A stretch of DNA of 64,000 bases from JANQPX01 sp039197065 (GTDB lineage: Bacteria; Pseudomonadota; Alphaproteobacteria; Geminicoccales; Geminicoccaceae). Below the pieces are notes generated by a model. It was not told the origin of the DNA and did no database searches. It saw only the letters and a list, made by a program, of their open reading frames with translations. Positions 17,892 to 29,181 of this stretch are shown here, piece by piece (positions within the stretch are counted from its first letter, which is position 1; each line of letters opens with the position of its first letter). Both the position numbers and the translations under genes were made by a program. The stretch covers positions 41,215 to 105,214 of the forward strand of contig JBCCUL010000033.1 in assembly GCA_039197065.1 (NCBI GenBank), written 5' to 3'.

Positions 17892-17927
17892 GTCAGGGCC
17901 GGATGCGGAATCGCATCCGGCCCTGAC
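17892..17927 (+). terminator. Hairpin terminator after RTX gene
   Basis: Bases 17892-17907 and 17912-17927 form a perfect 16-bp GC-rich stem with a GAAT loop, 16 bases after the RTX gene stop. There is no T-run behind it, so it may be a weak intrinsic terminator or an mRNA-stabilising hairpin. Confidence 0.75.
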
Positions 17928-18029
17928 CTCAAATGGCTGGCGCTTGCGAACGCTGGAGCGGTCGGCTACAACCGGCGGGCCTACAGCTCCAACCTTCTCT
18001 CTTCGCAACCAAGGCGACAGTTTTCAATC

Positions 18030-18977
18030 ATGGCGCGAAAAAAAATTGCACTTATCGGTGCTGGCCAGATCGGCGGCACCCTTGCCCTTCTCGCTGGTCA
18101 GAAGCAATTAGGGGATGTCGTCCTCTTCGATATCGTCGAGGACATGCCGGCCGGCAAAGCGTTGGATCTGGTCGAAGCCTCGCCGGTTGAAGGCTTCAAT
18201 GCCCATGTGGGCGGCACCAACGACTATGGGGAGGCGCTCAGCGGCGCCGACGTCGTTATCGTTACGGCGGGCATCCCGCGAAAGCCGGGCATGAGCCGCG
18301 ACGACCTGATCGCGACCAATGCCGGTGTGATCAAAACCGTCGCCGGCAACATCAAGCAGCATTGCCCCGATGCCTTCGTCATCGTCATCACCAACCCGCT
18401 GGATGCCATGGTCTGGGCCATGCAAAAGGCAAGCGGGTTGCCGCCAGCCAAGATCGTCGGCATGGCCGGCGTGCTCGATTCAGCGCGTTTTCGCTATTTT
18501 CTCGCCGAAGAGTTCAATGTGTCGGTCGAAGACGTCAGCGCCTTCGTGCTGGGCGGACATGGCGACACGATGGTGCCGCTTACCCGCTACTCGACCGTCG
18601 GCGGCATCCCGCTGCCGGATCTGGTCAAAATGGGCTGGACCAGCCAGGACCGACTTGATGCGATCGTTCAGCGAACCCGGGATGGCGGTGCGGAAATCGT
18701 CAAGCTGCTGAAAACCGGTTCTGCCTTCTATGCGCCGGCGGCCTCGGCCATTCAGATGGCGGAAGCCTATCTCCTCGACCAGAAACGCGTGCTTCCCTGC
18801 GCCGCCCATCTCGACGGGCAGTATGGCGTCAGCGGCTTTTACGTCGGCGTGCCGACCGTCATCGGCGCCGGCGGTGTCGAGCGAATCGTCGAGATCGAAC
18901 TGAACCCAGAGGAACGGGCAGCGTTCGACAAGTCTGTCGAAGCCGTTGAAAGTCTATGTGCAGCCGTACAGATGTGA
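18030..18977 (+). CDS. mdh: Malate dehydrogenase
   Basis: This 315-residue LDH-like malate dehydrogenase interconverts malate and oxaloacetate with NAD in the TCA cycle. Visible features are the NAD-binding GAGQIGGTLALLA, the substrate-specificity loop GIPRKPGMSRDDL with its Arg residues, ITNPLDAM, and the catalytic His in GGHGDTMVPL. It is the first gene of the mdh-sucCD-sucAB-lpdA cluster, the usual arrangement in Hyphomicrobiales. The gap to sucC is 82 bases without a terminator. Confidence 0.98.
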   Translation: MARKKIALIGAGQIGGTLALLAGQKQLGDVVLFDIVEDMPAGKALDLVEASPVEGFNAHVGGTNDYGEALSGADVVIVTAGIPRKPGMSRDDLIATNAGVIKTVAGNIKQHCPDAFVIVITNPLDAMVWAMQKASGLPPAKIVGMAGVLDSARFRYFLAEEFNVSVEDVSAFVLGGHGDTMVPLTRYSTVGGIPLPDLVKMGWTSQDRLDAIVQRTRDGGAEIVKLLKTGSAFYAPAASAIQMAEAYLLDQKRVLPCAAHLDGQYGVSGFYVGVPTVIGAGGVERIVEIELNPEERAAFDKSVEAVESLCAAVQM

Positions 18978-19059
18978 GGTGCGGCTTTAGAACCGCCCGC
19001 GCCTTTGTCGTTGACGTCGGGGCCGGACGTTCGAGCCGGCTCGACGGATCGGGTCATCG

Positions 19060-20229
19060 ATGAATATTCACGAGTATCAGGCCAAGACGCTCCTGAAGGA
19101 ATACGGCGTCAACGTGTTGCGCGGCCAGGTCGCCTACACACCTGAGGAGGCCGAAGCAGCCGCCAAAAAGCTCGGCGGCCCGGTATGGGTCGTTAAGGCG
19201 CAGATCCACGCCGGCGGCCGCGGCAAGGGAGGCGGCGTCAAGCTCGCAAAGTCAATCGAAGATGTGCGGCAACTGGCCGAAGACATGCTCGGCATGACGC
19301 TGGTCACCCACCAGACCGGCGCCGAAGGCAAGGAAGTCCGGCGCCTCTTCATCGAAGATGGCTGCGATATCGCCAAAGAGCTCTATCTTGGCATGGTGAT
19401 CGATCGTGAAACGTCACGTGTGACGTTCATGGCGTCGACCGAGGGCGGCATGGACATCGAGGACGTTGCCGCCAAGACGCCGGAAAAGATCAAGATGGTC
19501 AGCATCGACCCGGCGATCGGCTTTCAGTCCTTCCATGGCCGGCAGATTGCCTTTGCCCTCGATCTCGACGGCAAGCAGATCAACAAGGCGGTCGCCTTCA
19601 TGAGCGGCCTGTATCGCGCCGTGATCGAACGCGATGTCTCGCTTGTCGAAATCAATCCTCTGGTGGTGACGGCCGACGGCGACCTCGTGGCGCTCGACGC
19701 GAAGATGAACTTCGACAGCAATGCCCTCTACCGTCAACCACGCGTCGCCGAGCTGCGTGATCTCGATGAGGAGGATCAGCACGAGATCGAGGCGAGCCGC
19801 CATGATCTCAACTACATCAAGCTTGATGGCAGCATCGGCTGCATGGTGAACGGCGCCGGCCTCGCCATGGCGACGATGGACATCATCAAGCTTTACGGCA
19901 GCTCGCCTGCGAACTTTCTCGATGTCGGCGGCGGCGCCACCAAGGAGCGCGTCACCGCCGCCTTCAAGCTGCTGCTTTCCGATCCCAAGGTCGAAGGCGT
20001 CCTGGTGAATATCTTCGGCGGGATCATGCGCTGCGATGTGATCGCCGAGGGCGTCGTCGCGGCTGCACGCGAAGTGAATGTCGGCGTGCCGCTGGTGGTC
20101 AGGCTGGAGGGCACCAATGTCGAGCTTGGCAAGCAAATCCTGAACGACTCCGGACTCGCCATCACGGCGGCGAGCGATCTCGGAGACGCCGCCGAGAAGA
20201 TCGTCAATGCCGTGAAGAAGGCGGCCTGA
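19060..20229 (+). CDS. sucC: Succinyl-CoA ligase, beta subunit
   Basis: This 389-residue protein is the nucleotide-binding subunit of succinyl-CoA synthetase. It opens with the conserved MNIHEYQAKTLLKEYGV, has the ATP-grasp region (WVVKAQIHAGGRGKGGGVK) and the C-terminal GGIMRCDVIAEGV and RLEGTNVELGK blocks. With SucD it converts succinyl-CoA to succinate with formation of ATP or GTP. The stop codon shares a base with the sucD start (TGATG), so the two subunits are translated in a coupled way. Confidence 0.98.
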   Translation: MNIHEYQAKTLLKEYGVNVLRGQVAYTPEEAEAAAKKLGGPVWVVKAQIHAGGRGKGGGVKLAKSIEDVRQLAEDMLGMTLVTHQTGAEGKEVRRLFIEDGCDIAKELYLGMVIDRETSRVTFMASTEGGMDIEDVAAKTPEKIKMVSIDPAIGFQSFHGRQIAFALDLDGKQINKAVAFMSGLYRAVIERDVSLVEINPLVVTADGDLVALDAKMNFDSNALYRQPRVAELRDLDEEDQHEIEASRHDLNYIKLDGSIGCMVNGAGLAMATMDIIKLYGSSPANFLDVGGGATKERVTAAFKLLLSDPKVEGVLVNIFGGIMRCDVIAEGVVAAAREVNVGVPLVVRLEGTNVELGKQILNDSGLAITAASDLGDAAEKIVNAVKKAA

Positions 20230-21104
20230 TGTCGGTTCTCGTCGATAAGGACACGCGCGTCATCTGCCAGGGATTTACCGGCGCACAAGGCACCTTTCAC
20301 TCCGAGCAGGCGATCGCTTACGGCACCAGAATGGTCGGCGGCGTAACCCCGGGCAAGGGCGGCGCCACCCATCTGGGACTGCCGGTATTCGATACCGTGG
20401 CCGACGCCGTTGAGGCGACCGAGGCCGATGCCTCGGTGATCTATGTGCCGGCAGCCTTCGCGGCAGACGCCATTCTCGAGGCGATCGACGCCGAAGTCGG
20501 CTTGATCGTCTGCATCACCGAAGGCATTCCCGTGCTCGATATGGTCAAGGTCAAACGCGCCTTGATCGGCTCGACTTCGAGACTGATCGGCCCCAATTGC
20601 CCGGGCGTGATCACGCCTGACGGCTGCAAGATCGGCATCATGCCCGGCCACATTCATCAGCGCGGCAAGATCGGCATCGTCTCCAGGTCCGGCACCCTTA
20701 CCTATGAAGCCGTCGCGCAAACGACGGCGGCGGATCTCGGTCAAAGCACCTGCATCGGTATCGGCGGCGATCCGGTCAACGGCACCAGTTTCGTCGACTG
20801 CCTGAAGATGTTTGTCGAAGATAAGGAAACCGAAGGCATCGTCATGATCGGCGAGATCGGTGGGACAGCGGAAGAAGAAGGAGCCGCTTTTCTGAAGGCA
20901 TCAGGCACGAAGAAGCCGGTTGTCGGCTTCATCGCCGGCCGCACGGCGCCGCCAGGACGGCGGATGGGCCATGCCGGCGCCATCATCGCCGGCGGCAAGG
21001 GCGGCGCCGAAGAAAAGATGGCGGCCATGCGCGATGCCGGCATCCACGTGGCCGACAGTCCGGCGACCCTTGGCAAGACGATGCAGGAAGCCATGGACGG
21101 ATGA
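20229..21104 (+). CDS. sucD: Succinyl-CoA ligase, alpha subunit
   Basis: This 291-residue CoA-binding and phosphohistidine subunit carries QGFTGAQGTFHSEQA, GGVTPGKGG, the CoA-contact region ISRSG-like GIVSRSGTLTYEA, and the active His in RRMGHAGAIIAGGKG. It pairs with SucC. Full length and well conserved. The following gap to sucA is 86 bases. Confidence 0.98.
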   Translation: MSVLVDKDTRVICQGFTGAQGTFHSEQAIAYGTRMVGGVTPGKGGATHLGLPVFDTVADAVEATEADASVIYVPAAFAADAILEAIDAEVGLIVCITEGIPVLDMVKVKRALIGSTSRLIGPNCPGVITPDGCKIGIMPGHIHQRGKIGIVSRSGTLTYEAVAQTTAADLGQSTCIGIGGDPVNGTSFVDCLKMFVEDKETEGIVMIGEIGGTAEEEGAAFLKASGTKKPVVGFIAGRTAPPGRRMGHAGAIIAGGKGGAEEKMAAMRDAGIHVADSPATLGKTMQEAMDG

Positions 21105-21190
21105 GAAAATATTAACCAATTTGGTTTAGGTTAAGACAGGATGGGGCCGGCATTGGGCCTGGCTCGCTCAACTTGATGCAGTGCTGATCG

Positions 21191-24046
21191 ATGGCTACAC
21201 GTCTGGAAATTGAAGAAAGCGCCTTTCTCTACGGCGGCAATGGCGGGTTTATCGAGGATCTCTACAGCCGCTATCTCGAAGATCCTTCTGCGATAGACGA
21301 AAGCTGGCGTGTCTATTTCGACGATCTCGGCGCCGAAACCAAACAGCTGTTCCGGCAGAGCAGAGAGGCGCTGGAACGACGCCCCGCCCCTGCCGCCATG
21401 TCGGCTGCAGAGGCGACGCCAGCGGATATCGTCGACCTTGACGGCGAGCGCAGCAAACGCCTGATTCTCGATCATCTTCGTGTCGTGATGCTGATCCGCG
21501 CCTTCCGTGTACGCGGCCATCTGCTCGCCGATCTCGACCCGCTCAATCTCAGCCGCAATGATCCCCATCCCGAACTTGATCCGGCCAATTACGGGTTCGG
21601 CGAGGAAGACTGGGATCGGGAATTCTTCCTGGATAATGTCCTCGGTCTGGAAAAGGCGACGCTTCGTCAGATCGTCGACATTCTGAGGCAGACCTACAGC
21701 GCCAAGATCGGCGTTGAGTTCATGCATATTCAGGAGCAGGACCAAAAGGCCTGGATCCAGGCGGTTATGGAAGGGTCCTACAATCTCCTGAAACCCACCG
21801 ATGACGGCAAGAAGGAAATCCTGAAGTCGCTGACGGCAGCCGAAGGCTTCGAGCGTTTCCTGAACGTCAAGTTTCCAGGCACCAAGCGTTTCGGCCTCGA
21901 TGGCGGCGAGAGCACAGTGCCGGCGCTTGAAGCCATCATCAGAAAGTCGGCTGAACTCGGCGTCGATGAGATCGTGATCGGCATGCCCCATCGCGGACGG
22001 CTCAACGTGCTCGCCAATGTGATGGGAAAACCCTACACGGCGATTTTTGCCGAGTTTCAGGGCGGCACGGTGACCGACGACGTGCTCGGCTCCGGCGATG
22101 TCAAATACCATCTGGGCACATCGTCGGACCGGGAGCTCCCCGGCAATCTGCACATGCATTTGAGCCTCACGGCCAACCCCTCCCACCTGGAGGCCGTCAA
22201 TCCGGTGGTTCTTGGCAAGGTGCGCGCCAAGCAGAATCAAAAAGGCGACGACGATCGCTCCAAGGTCATGGGCCTGCTGCTGCACGGCGATGCGGCCTTT
22301 GCCGGTCAGGGCGTGGTGCATGAGGGCTTCGAAATGTCGGAGCTCAAGGGCTTTCGAACTGGCGGCACCATCCATCTGATCGTCAACAATCAGATCGGTT
22401 TCACCACCAGCCCCGCCTATGCCCGCTCATCGCCCTATCCGTCCGACGTGGCGCGTTCGGTCCAAGCGCCGATCTTCCATGTGAACGGCGACGATCCGGA
22501 AGCCGTCGTGCATGTCGCTCTGCTCGCGGCCGAATTTCGGCAAAAGTTCAAGAAAGACGTGGTGATCGACCTCTGGTGCTACCGTCGTCACGGTCACAAT
22601 GAAGCGGACGAGCCCAGCTTTACCCAGCCGCTGATGTACCGGCGCATCGCCCAGCACCCGACGGGCCGGCAGATCTACAGCCAGCGACTGGTGGATGAAA
22701 AGGTCCTCAGCGAGGACGAAGCCGACGGCATTCACCAAGCGTTCCAGGATCAGTTGAACGAAGCTTTCGAGGCGTCGGCCGGCTATAAGATGAACAGCGC
22801 CGATTGGCTCGAAGGCGCCTGGAAGGGTTTAAGCCGAGCCCCCTCGGATTACGAACGCGGCACGACTGCGGTGGGAGAGAAAGCACTTCGCGATATCGGT
22901 CTGACGCTGACCACGATCCCTGAAGACCATCACGTCCACAGGAAGCTCGAACGTATCATCGGCCAGCGTCGAAAGACGATCGAGGCGGGTGAGAATATCG
23001 ATTGGGCGACCGCCGAGCATCTGGCTTTCGGCAGCCTGCTTCTTGAGGGGCATCAGGTCCGTCTGAGCGGTCAGGACTGCGGTCGCGGCACGTTCTCCCA
23101 GCGCCATGCAGTGCTGTATGACCAGGAGACCGAGGAGCGTTACGTTCCGCTGACCAAGCTTGGACCCGATCAGGCGCCGTTCGACGTCGTCGACAGCTTC
23201 CTCTCGGAGGAAGGTGTTCTTGGTTTTGAATATGGCTATTCGCTCGCCGACCCTAATGCCCTGGTGCTGTGGGAAGCCCAGTTCGGCGACTTCTGCAATG
23301 GCGCCCAGGTTTACTTCGACCAGTTCATCTCGGCCGGTGAAGCAAAGTGGCTGCGCATGTCCGGCCTCGTTTGCCTTCTGCCTCACGGCTATGAAGGCCA
23401 GGGACCGGAGCATAGTTCGGCGCGACTAGAGCGTTTTCTGCAGCTTTACGCCGACGACAATCTTCAGGTTCTCTACCCTTCGACGCCAGCCTCATACTTC
23501 CATGGACTTCGCCGGCAGCTGAAGCGCGATTTCAGAAAGCCGCTGATCATCATGACGCCGAAGTCCCTGCTCCGCCACAAGCGTTGCACGTCGCCATTGG
23601 CCGACATGACAACCGGCAGCAGCTTCCATCGGGTGATGTATGAGCATGAGCCCTCGGAGGCCGATCAGAAAGTCGAGCGCGTGGTGCTGTGCTCCGGCAA
23701 GGTGTTTTACGATTTGCAGGATGCCCGCGCCGAACGAAAACTGGACGACAAGGTCGCGATCCTGCGTCTCGAGCAGCTCGCTCCCTTCCCGAGCGAAGTT
23801 CTGGCGGAAGAATTGCTACGCTACCAGAACTCGGTATCGCTGATCTGGTGTCAGGAGGAACCGCGCAACATGGGTGCTTGGAGTTTTGTGGCGCCAAAGC
23901 TGGAAGCGGTCTATAACGAGCTCGGTTTCGATCAGAAGAGGCCGATCTTCGCTGGCAGAAAAGCGGCGCCCTCTCCAGCAACCGGGTCGCACGAGCAGCA
24001 TGTCCGCGAGCAGAAGAAGTTGATCGATGAGGCTCTGACCCTTTAG
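21191..24046 (+). CDS. sucA: 2-Oxoglutarate dehydrogenase E1 component
   Basis: This 951-residue ThDP enzyme decarboxylates 2-oxoglutarate and passes the succinyl group to the lipoyl arm of SucB. Hallmarks are an N-terminal FLYGGNGGFIEDLYSRYLED (E2-binding region), GMPHRGRLNVLANVMGKP, the ThDP motif from GDAAFAGQGVVHEGF to IVNNQIGFTT, and LLPHGYEGQGPEHSSARLER. Length is slightly below the 985 or so residues usual in rhizobia, with no broken block. It lies between sucD and sucB in the TCA operon. Confidence 0.97.
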   Translation: MATRLEIEESAFLYGGNGGFIEDLYSRYLEDPSAIDESWRVYFDDLGAETKQLFRQSREALERRPAPAAMSAAEATPADIVDLDGERSKRLILDHLRVVMLIRAFRVRGHLLADLDPLNLSRNDPHPELDPANYGFGEEDWDREFFLDNVLGLEKATLRQIVDILRQTYSAKIGVEFMHIQEQDQKAWIQAVMEGSYNLLKPTDDGKKEILKSLTAAEGFERFLNVKFPGTKRFGLDGGESTVPALEAIIRKSAELGVDEIVIGMPHRGRLNVLANVMGKPYTAIFAEFQGGTVTDDVLGSGDVKYHLGTSSDRELPGNLHMHLSLTANPSHLEAVNPVVLGKVRAKQNQKGDDDRSKVMGLLLHGDAAFAGQGVVHEGFEMSELKGFRTGGTIHLIVNNQIGFTTSPAYARSSPYPSDVARSVQAPIFHVNGDDPEAVVHVALLAAEFRQKFKKDVVIDLWCYRRHGHNEADEPSFTQPLMYRRIAQHPTGRQIYSQRLVDEKVLSEDEADGIHQAFQDQLNEAFEASAGYKMNSADWLEGAWKGLSRAPSDYERGTTAVGEKALRDIGLTLTTIPEDHHVHRKLERIIGQRRKTIEAGENIDWATAEHLAFGSLLLEGHQVRLSGQDCGRGTFSQRHAVLYDQETEERYVPLTKLGPDQAPFDVVDSFLSEEGVLGFEYGYSLADPNALVLWEAQFGDFCNGAQVYFDQFISAGEAKWLRMSGLVCLLPHGYEGQGPEHSSARLERFLQLYADDNLQVLYPSTPASYFHGLRRQLKRDFRKPLIIMTPKSLLRHKRCTSPLADMTTGSSFHRVMYEHEPSEADQKVERVVLCSGKVFYDLQDARAERKLDDKVAILRLEQLAPFPSEVLAEELLRYQNSVSLIWCQEEPRNMGAWSFVAPKLEAVYNELGFDQKRPIFAGRKAAPSPATGSHEQHVREQKKLIDEALTL

Positions 24047-24098
24047 GGCGTTCCGGCGTGGCGGTTCAGCCGTCGACGCTTTGCAGGCTGAGGATATC

Positions 24099-25418
24099 AT
24101 GAGCGTTGAAATTCGCGTACCAAGCCTAGGCGAGTCGGTAACGGAAGCCACCGTTGCCAAATGGTTCAAGCAAATCGGCGAGGCTGTCACGGCCGACGAG
24201 CCACTGGTCGAGCTTGAAACCGACAAAGTGACGCTCGAATACAATGCGCCCGCGAGCGGCACGCTTACGGAAATCATCGTCGAACAGGGTGGCGAGGTCG
24301 AAGTCGGCGCATTGCTTGGCGCCATTGATGAGAAGGCATCGGCCGCCAAAACCGAAGCCGCTGCAGCCGCAAGCGCGCCGCTTGAAGCGTCCACCGGCAA
24401 AGATGCCCCCAAAGAAGAGACATCTGCTGCCACCTCTTCCGCCATGTCGCCTGCGGTGAGGAAGCTGATCGAAGAGAACAACGTGGACGTGGCCAGCATT
24501 TCACCGAGCGGTCCAAAGGGAAACATCACCAAGGGTGATGTGCTCGCCGCGATCGATGCAGGGAAAGAGGCAGCAGCCGATGCTCCTTCCGCCCCAGCGG
24601 AAAATCCGGCACCGAAGGCTGACATCCCGAAAACGACGTCGCCAGCCGCGAATGCGGCGGATAGCCAGCCTGCGGCAAAGCCTGAAGGATCCAAGAGCGC
24701 TCCTTCCACTTCGCCCTCGAGCGGCGAAGAGCGGGTCAAGATGACCAGGCTCAGGAAGCGCATCGCAGAACGTCTGAAAGAGGCGCAGAATACGGCAGCG
24801 ATCCTCACCACCTATAATGAAGCCGATATGAGCGGCGTCATGGCGCTGCGCAAACGCTATCGGGACTCGTTTGAGAAAAAGCATGGCGTGAAGCTTGGCT
24901 TCATGTCGTTCTTCGTCAAAGCGACCATCGGAGCGCTTCGAGAACTTCCAGCGCTGAATGCCGAGATTGATGGCGACGAAATCGTCTACAAACACAATTA
25001 CGACATCGGCGTGGCTGTCGGCACGCCAAGCGGTCTCGTGGTCCCGGTAGTTCGCGGCGCGGACCAACTCAGCTTTGCCGATTGCGAAAAATCGATCAAC
25101 GCCCTCGGCCTGAAGGCGCGGGACGGCAAGCTCGCGATGGAAGATCTGGTCGGTGGGACCTTTACGATCTCCAATGGCGGTGTCTACGGCTCGTTGATGA
25201 GTTCTCCCATTCTCAATCCGCCCCAGGTCGGTATTCTCGGCATGCACAAGATCCAGGAGCGCCCGATTGCGATGGATGGACAGGTTGTCGTGCGTCCGAT
25301 GATGTATCTGGCGCTCAGCTACGACCATCGGATCGTTGATGGACGCGAAGCCGTGACCTTCCTGGTGCGCGTCAAAGAGTTTATCGAGGATCCGGAGCGC
25401 CTTTTGCTCGATATTTGA
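24099..25418 (+). CDS. sucB: Dihydrolipoyl succinyltransferase (E2)
   Basis: Starting at ATG 24099 (GAGG just upstream) the protein has 439 residues: an N-terminal lipoyl domain with the lipoylated Lys43 in ETDKVTLE, an Ala/Pro linker, an E1/E3-binding domain (SPAVRKLIEENNVDVASI, then GNITKGDVLAAI), a second linker, and the acyltransferase core ending with the catalytic DHRIVDGREAVTFL. It forms the core of the 2-oxoglutarate dehydrogenase complex. One lipoyl domain, as usual for this enzyme. Confidence 0.97.
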   Translation: MSVEIRVPSLGESVTEATVAKWFKQIGEAVTADEPLVELETDKVTLEYNAPASGTLTEIIVEQGGEVEVGALLGAIDEKASAAKTEAAAAASAPLEASTGKDAPKEETSAATSSAMSPAVRKLIEENNVDVASISPSGPKGNITKGDVLAAIDAGKEAAADAPSAPAENPAPKADIPKTTSPAANAADSQPAAKPEGSKSAPSTSPSSGEERVKMTRLRKRIAERLKEAQNTAAILTTYNEADMSGVMALRKRYRDSFEKKHGVKLGFMSFFVKATIGALRELPALNAEIDGDEIVYKHNYDIGVAVGTPSGLVVPVVRGADQLSFADCEKSINALGLKARDGKLAMEDLVGGTFTISNGGVYGSLMSSPILNPPQVGILGMHKIQERPIAMDGQVVVRPMMYLALSYDHRIVDGREAVTFLVRVKEFIEDPERLLLDI

Positions 25419-25532
25419 GGATTGACCGGAGATATCGATAAGGGAAACGACGACTGGATTGCGGGTCCGGCGATGAGAATTGACCGCGTCAGGTTCGCTG
25501 CACAGCGCCATGTATTGAGGACGGACTGTTGA

Positions 25533-26942
<1,410 letters not shown>

Positions 26943-27039
26943 GCGCCCTCATGCCTTAGCAAGCCTTCCAAGCACAGGCCTGCGGACAAGGCTGATCAGG
27001 TGGCCTGCAGCGTTCGGACTGGACGCGCTCAGCCTTTCC

Positions 27040-28134
27040 TCATGTCGCCGCCAAAGCCTTGGCGCGCATCTTCAGGATCGGCGCGTCGAACGTCTGGGCA
27101 TAGCTGTTCGCCTGACGGAGGAAGGCCATGTAGGAGTCATGGATCCGTCTGGTTAGGTCATCGCTGCCGCCCAGTTCGTTCAGGACATCCATGGTCATCT
27201 TGCCGATTGCGTCGTTGACCGTCTCCGGAAATGCCCGGATGTCGACACCGTGCTCGGCGACGAGAGACGGCAGCAATGTGGCGTTGTGGTAGCGATAGTC
27301 GGCGTTGTAGTCGATCGCCGTGGCCTTGGCGGCGGCGTCGACAACAGCCTTGAGATCATCGGCTAAGGCGCCCCAGACCTTCTGATTGATCAGGATCTCG
27401 GCCGTCGGACCGACCTCGTGAAAACCCGGCAGATAGTAATAATCGGCAACGTCGAACAGCCCGAACGCCATGTCGTTCCAGGGACCGATCAGCTCGGCGG
27501 CATCGACGGTACCGGACGCCATCGCCTGAAAGACCTCGGAGGGCGGGGTCAGCACCGGCGTCGCGCCAAGCCGTTCCATCACCTCGCCTCCAAGGCCGGC
27601 CATACGCAGCTTCAGACCCTTCAGATCCTCGAGATCATTGATCTCACGTCGGTACCAGCCGCCCGCCGAAATCCCACTGGAGCCGGCAAACAGCGGCTTG
27701 ATTCCAAAAGCGGCCATCGCCTCCTCCCAAAGCGCCATGCCGCCGCCGAAATAGAGCCAGGCGGCAATCTCGGTGTCCAACAGGCCGAGCGGGATCGAGC
27801 CGAAATAGTTGAGCGCCTTCGATTTTCCCAGCCAGAAGAAAGGTGCGGAATGGCAAAGATCGGCGGTGCCCTGCTGCACGGCATCCAAGGCTTCGAAGGC
27901 CGGAATAAGCTCGCCGGCCGCGGAGAGCTCGATCGTCAGGCGCCCGTCGCTCATGGCGTTCACGCGATCGGCGAAGCGCTGGGCATTCACCCCGACGCCG
28001 GGTGCGTTGCGCGGCCAGGTCGTCACCATGCGCCAGACCGTCCTGTCGGCGGCAATCGCCGGAGCCGCCGACGTCATACCGGCGGCGCCCAGCGCACCGG
28101 CCACATGAAAAAGCGATCGTCTGTCCATCGTCAT
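27040..28134 (-). CDS. TRAP transporter substrate-binding protein (DctP family)
   Basis: About 364 residues. ATG 28134 is chosen because GGGAG lies about 10 bases upstream; ATG 28128 is also possible. The N-terminus (MDRRSLFHVAGALGAAG) is a Tat-type signal for periplasmic export. The mature part is a DctP-like extracytoplasmic receptor: WRMVTTWPRNAPGVGVNAQRF, DLCHSAPFFWLGKSKALN, KMRMAG-like LKLRMAGLGGEVMERLGATP. Such receptors bind a carboxylate and hand it to DctQ/DctM membrane proteins. No membrane subunit genes are adjacent, so it works with distant partners. It is divergent from the thiamine operon, but nothing links its ligand to thiamine. Confidence 0.9.
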   Translation of the reverse strand: MTMDRRSLFHVAGALGAAGMTSAAPAIAADRTVWRMVTTWPRNAPGVGVNAQRFADRVNAMSDGRLTIELSAAGELIPAFEALDAVQQGTADLCHSAPFFWLGKSKALNYFGSIPLGLLDTEIAAWLYFGGGMALWEEAMAAFGIKPLFAGSSGISAGGWYRREINDLEDLKGLKLRMAGLGGEVMERLGATPVLTPPSEVFQAMASGTVDAAELIGPWNDMAFGLFDVADYYYLPGFHEVGPTAEILINQKVWGALADDLKAVVDAAAKATAIDYNADYRYHNATLLPSLVAEHGVDIRAFPETVNDAIGKMTMDVLNELGGSDDLTRRIHDSYMAFLRQANSYAQTFDAPILKMRAKALAAT

Positions 28135-28231
28135 CGTCGACAAGCTCCCGGCCTGGCTGATCGCTACGTCATGCAAGCGATCCTGTGTGGTTGACAGCGC
28201 GCAGCCAACAGGCCACGTTCTTTTTGCTGTA

Positions 28232-28313
28232 TCTAGCCGGGGTGTCCCTCGATGGAGGGGCTGAGAGCAAACCCGTCGAACCTGATCTGGGTCATACCAG
28301 CGCAGGGAGCCGA
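28232..28313 (+). promoter_or_regulatory. TPP riboswitch (THI element)
   Basis: The segment has the conserved THI-box cores: GGGGTGTCC, GGGGCTGAGA (28257-28266), then ACCCGTCGAACCTGATCTGG and the 3' core CCAGCGCAGGGA. It precedes thiM by about 70 bases. In the expression platform GGCTC (28360-28364) can pair with GAGCC at the riboswitch 3' edge (28307-28311) or with GAGCC just before the thiM ATG (28376-28380), next to its Shine-Dalgarno GGAGG. This suggests control of translation by thiamine pyrophosphate. Confidence 0.95.
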
Positions 28314-28380
28314 TATCGCCGCTGATAACCCTTCCCCAAGCGTCATCTCTGCGGACTTCGGCTCTTAACGGAGGCGAGCC

Positions 28381-29181
28381 ATGGGTAACGATGCTGCCCG
28401 AAGTTGGTCATGTTTGCAAGCGATCCGCCGAGAGGCACCCCTTATCCAGAACATCACCAATCTTGTGTCCATGGACGTGGTGGCCAATAGCTTGTTGGCG
28501 TTGGGCGCATCGCCCGCCATGGTTCATGCCATCGAGGAAGTGCCCGAATTCGCAGACCTGGCCCAGGCGCTCGTGGTCAATATCGGCACGCTCTCGTCGG
28601 CCTGGGTTCCCTCCATGACCAAAGCCGCCGGCATCATGACGGAGAAAAAGAAGCCCTGGGTGCTCGATCCGGTCGGCGTGGGCGCCACCGCCTATCGTAC
28701 GGCTGCTGCGCGCGAGCTCCTGGCGATCAAGCCAACCGTTCTTCGCGCCAACGCCTCGGAAGTCCTGGCCATCGCCGGTGCGGTACGCAAGACCACCAAG
28801 GGCGTCGACAGCACCCATGAAAGCGACCAGGCGATCGACGCCGCCCGAGATCTTGCAAGGGAAACCGGTGTCGTCTTCGCTGTTACCGGCGCGGTCGACT
28901 ACATCACCGATGGCGAGCGGATGCTTCTCGTCAGAAACGGCGATCCGCTGATGACCAGGGTGACGGCGCTTGGCTGCGCATCAAGCGCTATCGCCGCCGC
29001 CTTTCTGACGGTTGAGCCAGATCCTCTGGCTGCCACAGCTGCGGCGCTCTCCGTCTTCGGCCTTGCGGCGGAACGGGCCGCCCGTAAGGCCGAAGGACCG
29101 GGCAGCCTTCGCTGGCGGCTGCTCGACGAACTATCGACGCTCGACGATCACATGCTCCAGGATGGGGTGAAAATCCAATGA
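28381..29181 (+). CDS. thiM: Hydroxyethylthiazole kinase
   Basis: This 266-residue kinase phosphorylates 4-methyl-5-(2-hydroxyethyl)thiazole in thiamine salvage. It shows IRREAPLIQNITNLVSMDVVAN in the substrate-binding start, GTLSSAWVPSM, WVLDPVGVGATAYR, and the catalytic-site region MTRVTALGCASSAIAAAF. It starts behind GGAGG under the TPP riboswitch. Its stop overlaps the thiE start (ATGA). Confidence 0.96.
   Translation: MGNDAARSWSCLQAIRREAPLIQNITNLVSMDVVANSLLALGASPAMVHAIEEVPEFADLAQALVVNIGTLSSAWVPSMTKAAGIMTEKKKPWVLDPVGVGATAYRTAAARELLAIKPTVLRANASEVLAIAGAVRKTTKGVDSTHESDQAIDAARDLARETGVVFAVTGAVDYITDGERMLLVRNGDPLMTRVTALGCASSAIAAAFLTVEPDPLAATAAALSVFGLAAERAARKAEGPGSLRWRLLDELSTLDDHMLQDGVKIQ

Noticed and set aside
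27040..28134. TRAP binding protein as a thiamine transporter
   Set aside because: Only its position next to the riboswitch suggests it; it is divergent and is a DctP-type carboxylate receptor.
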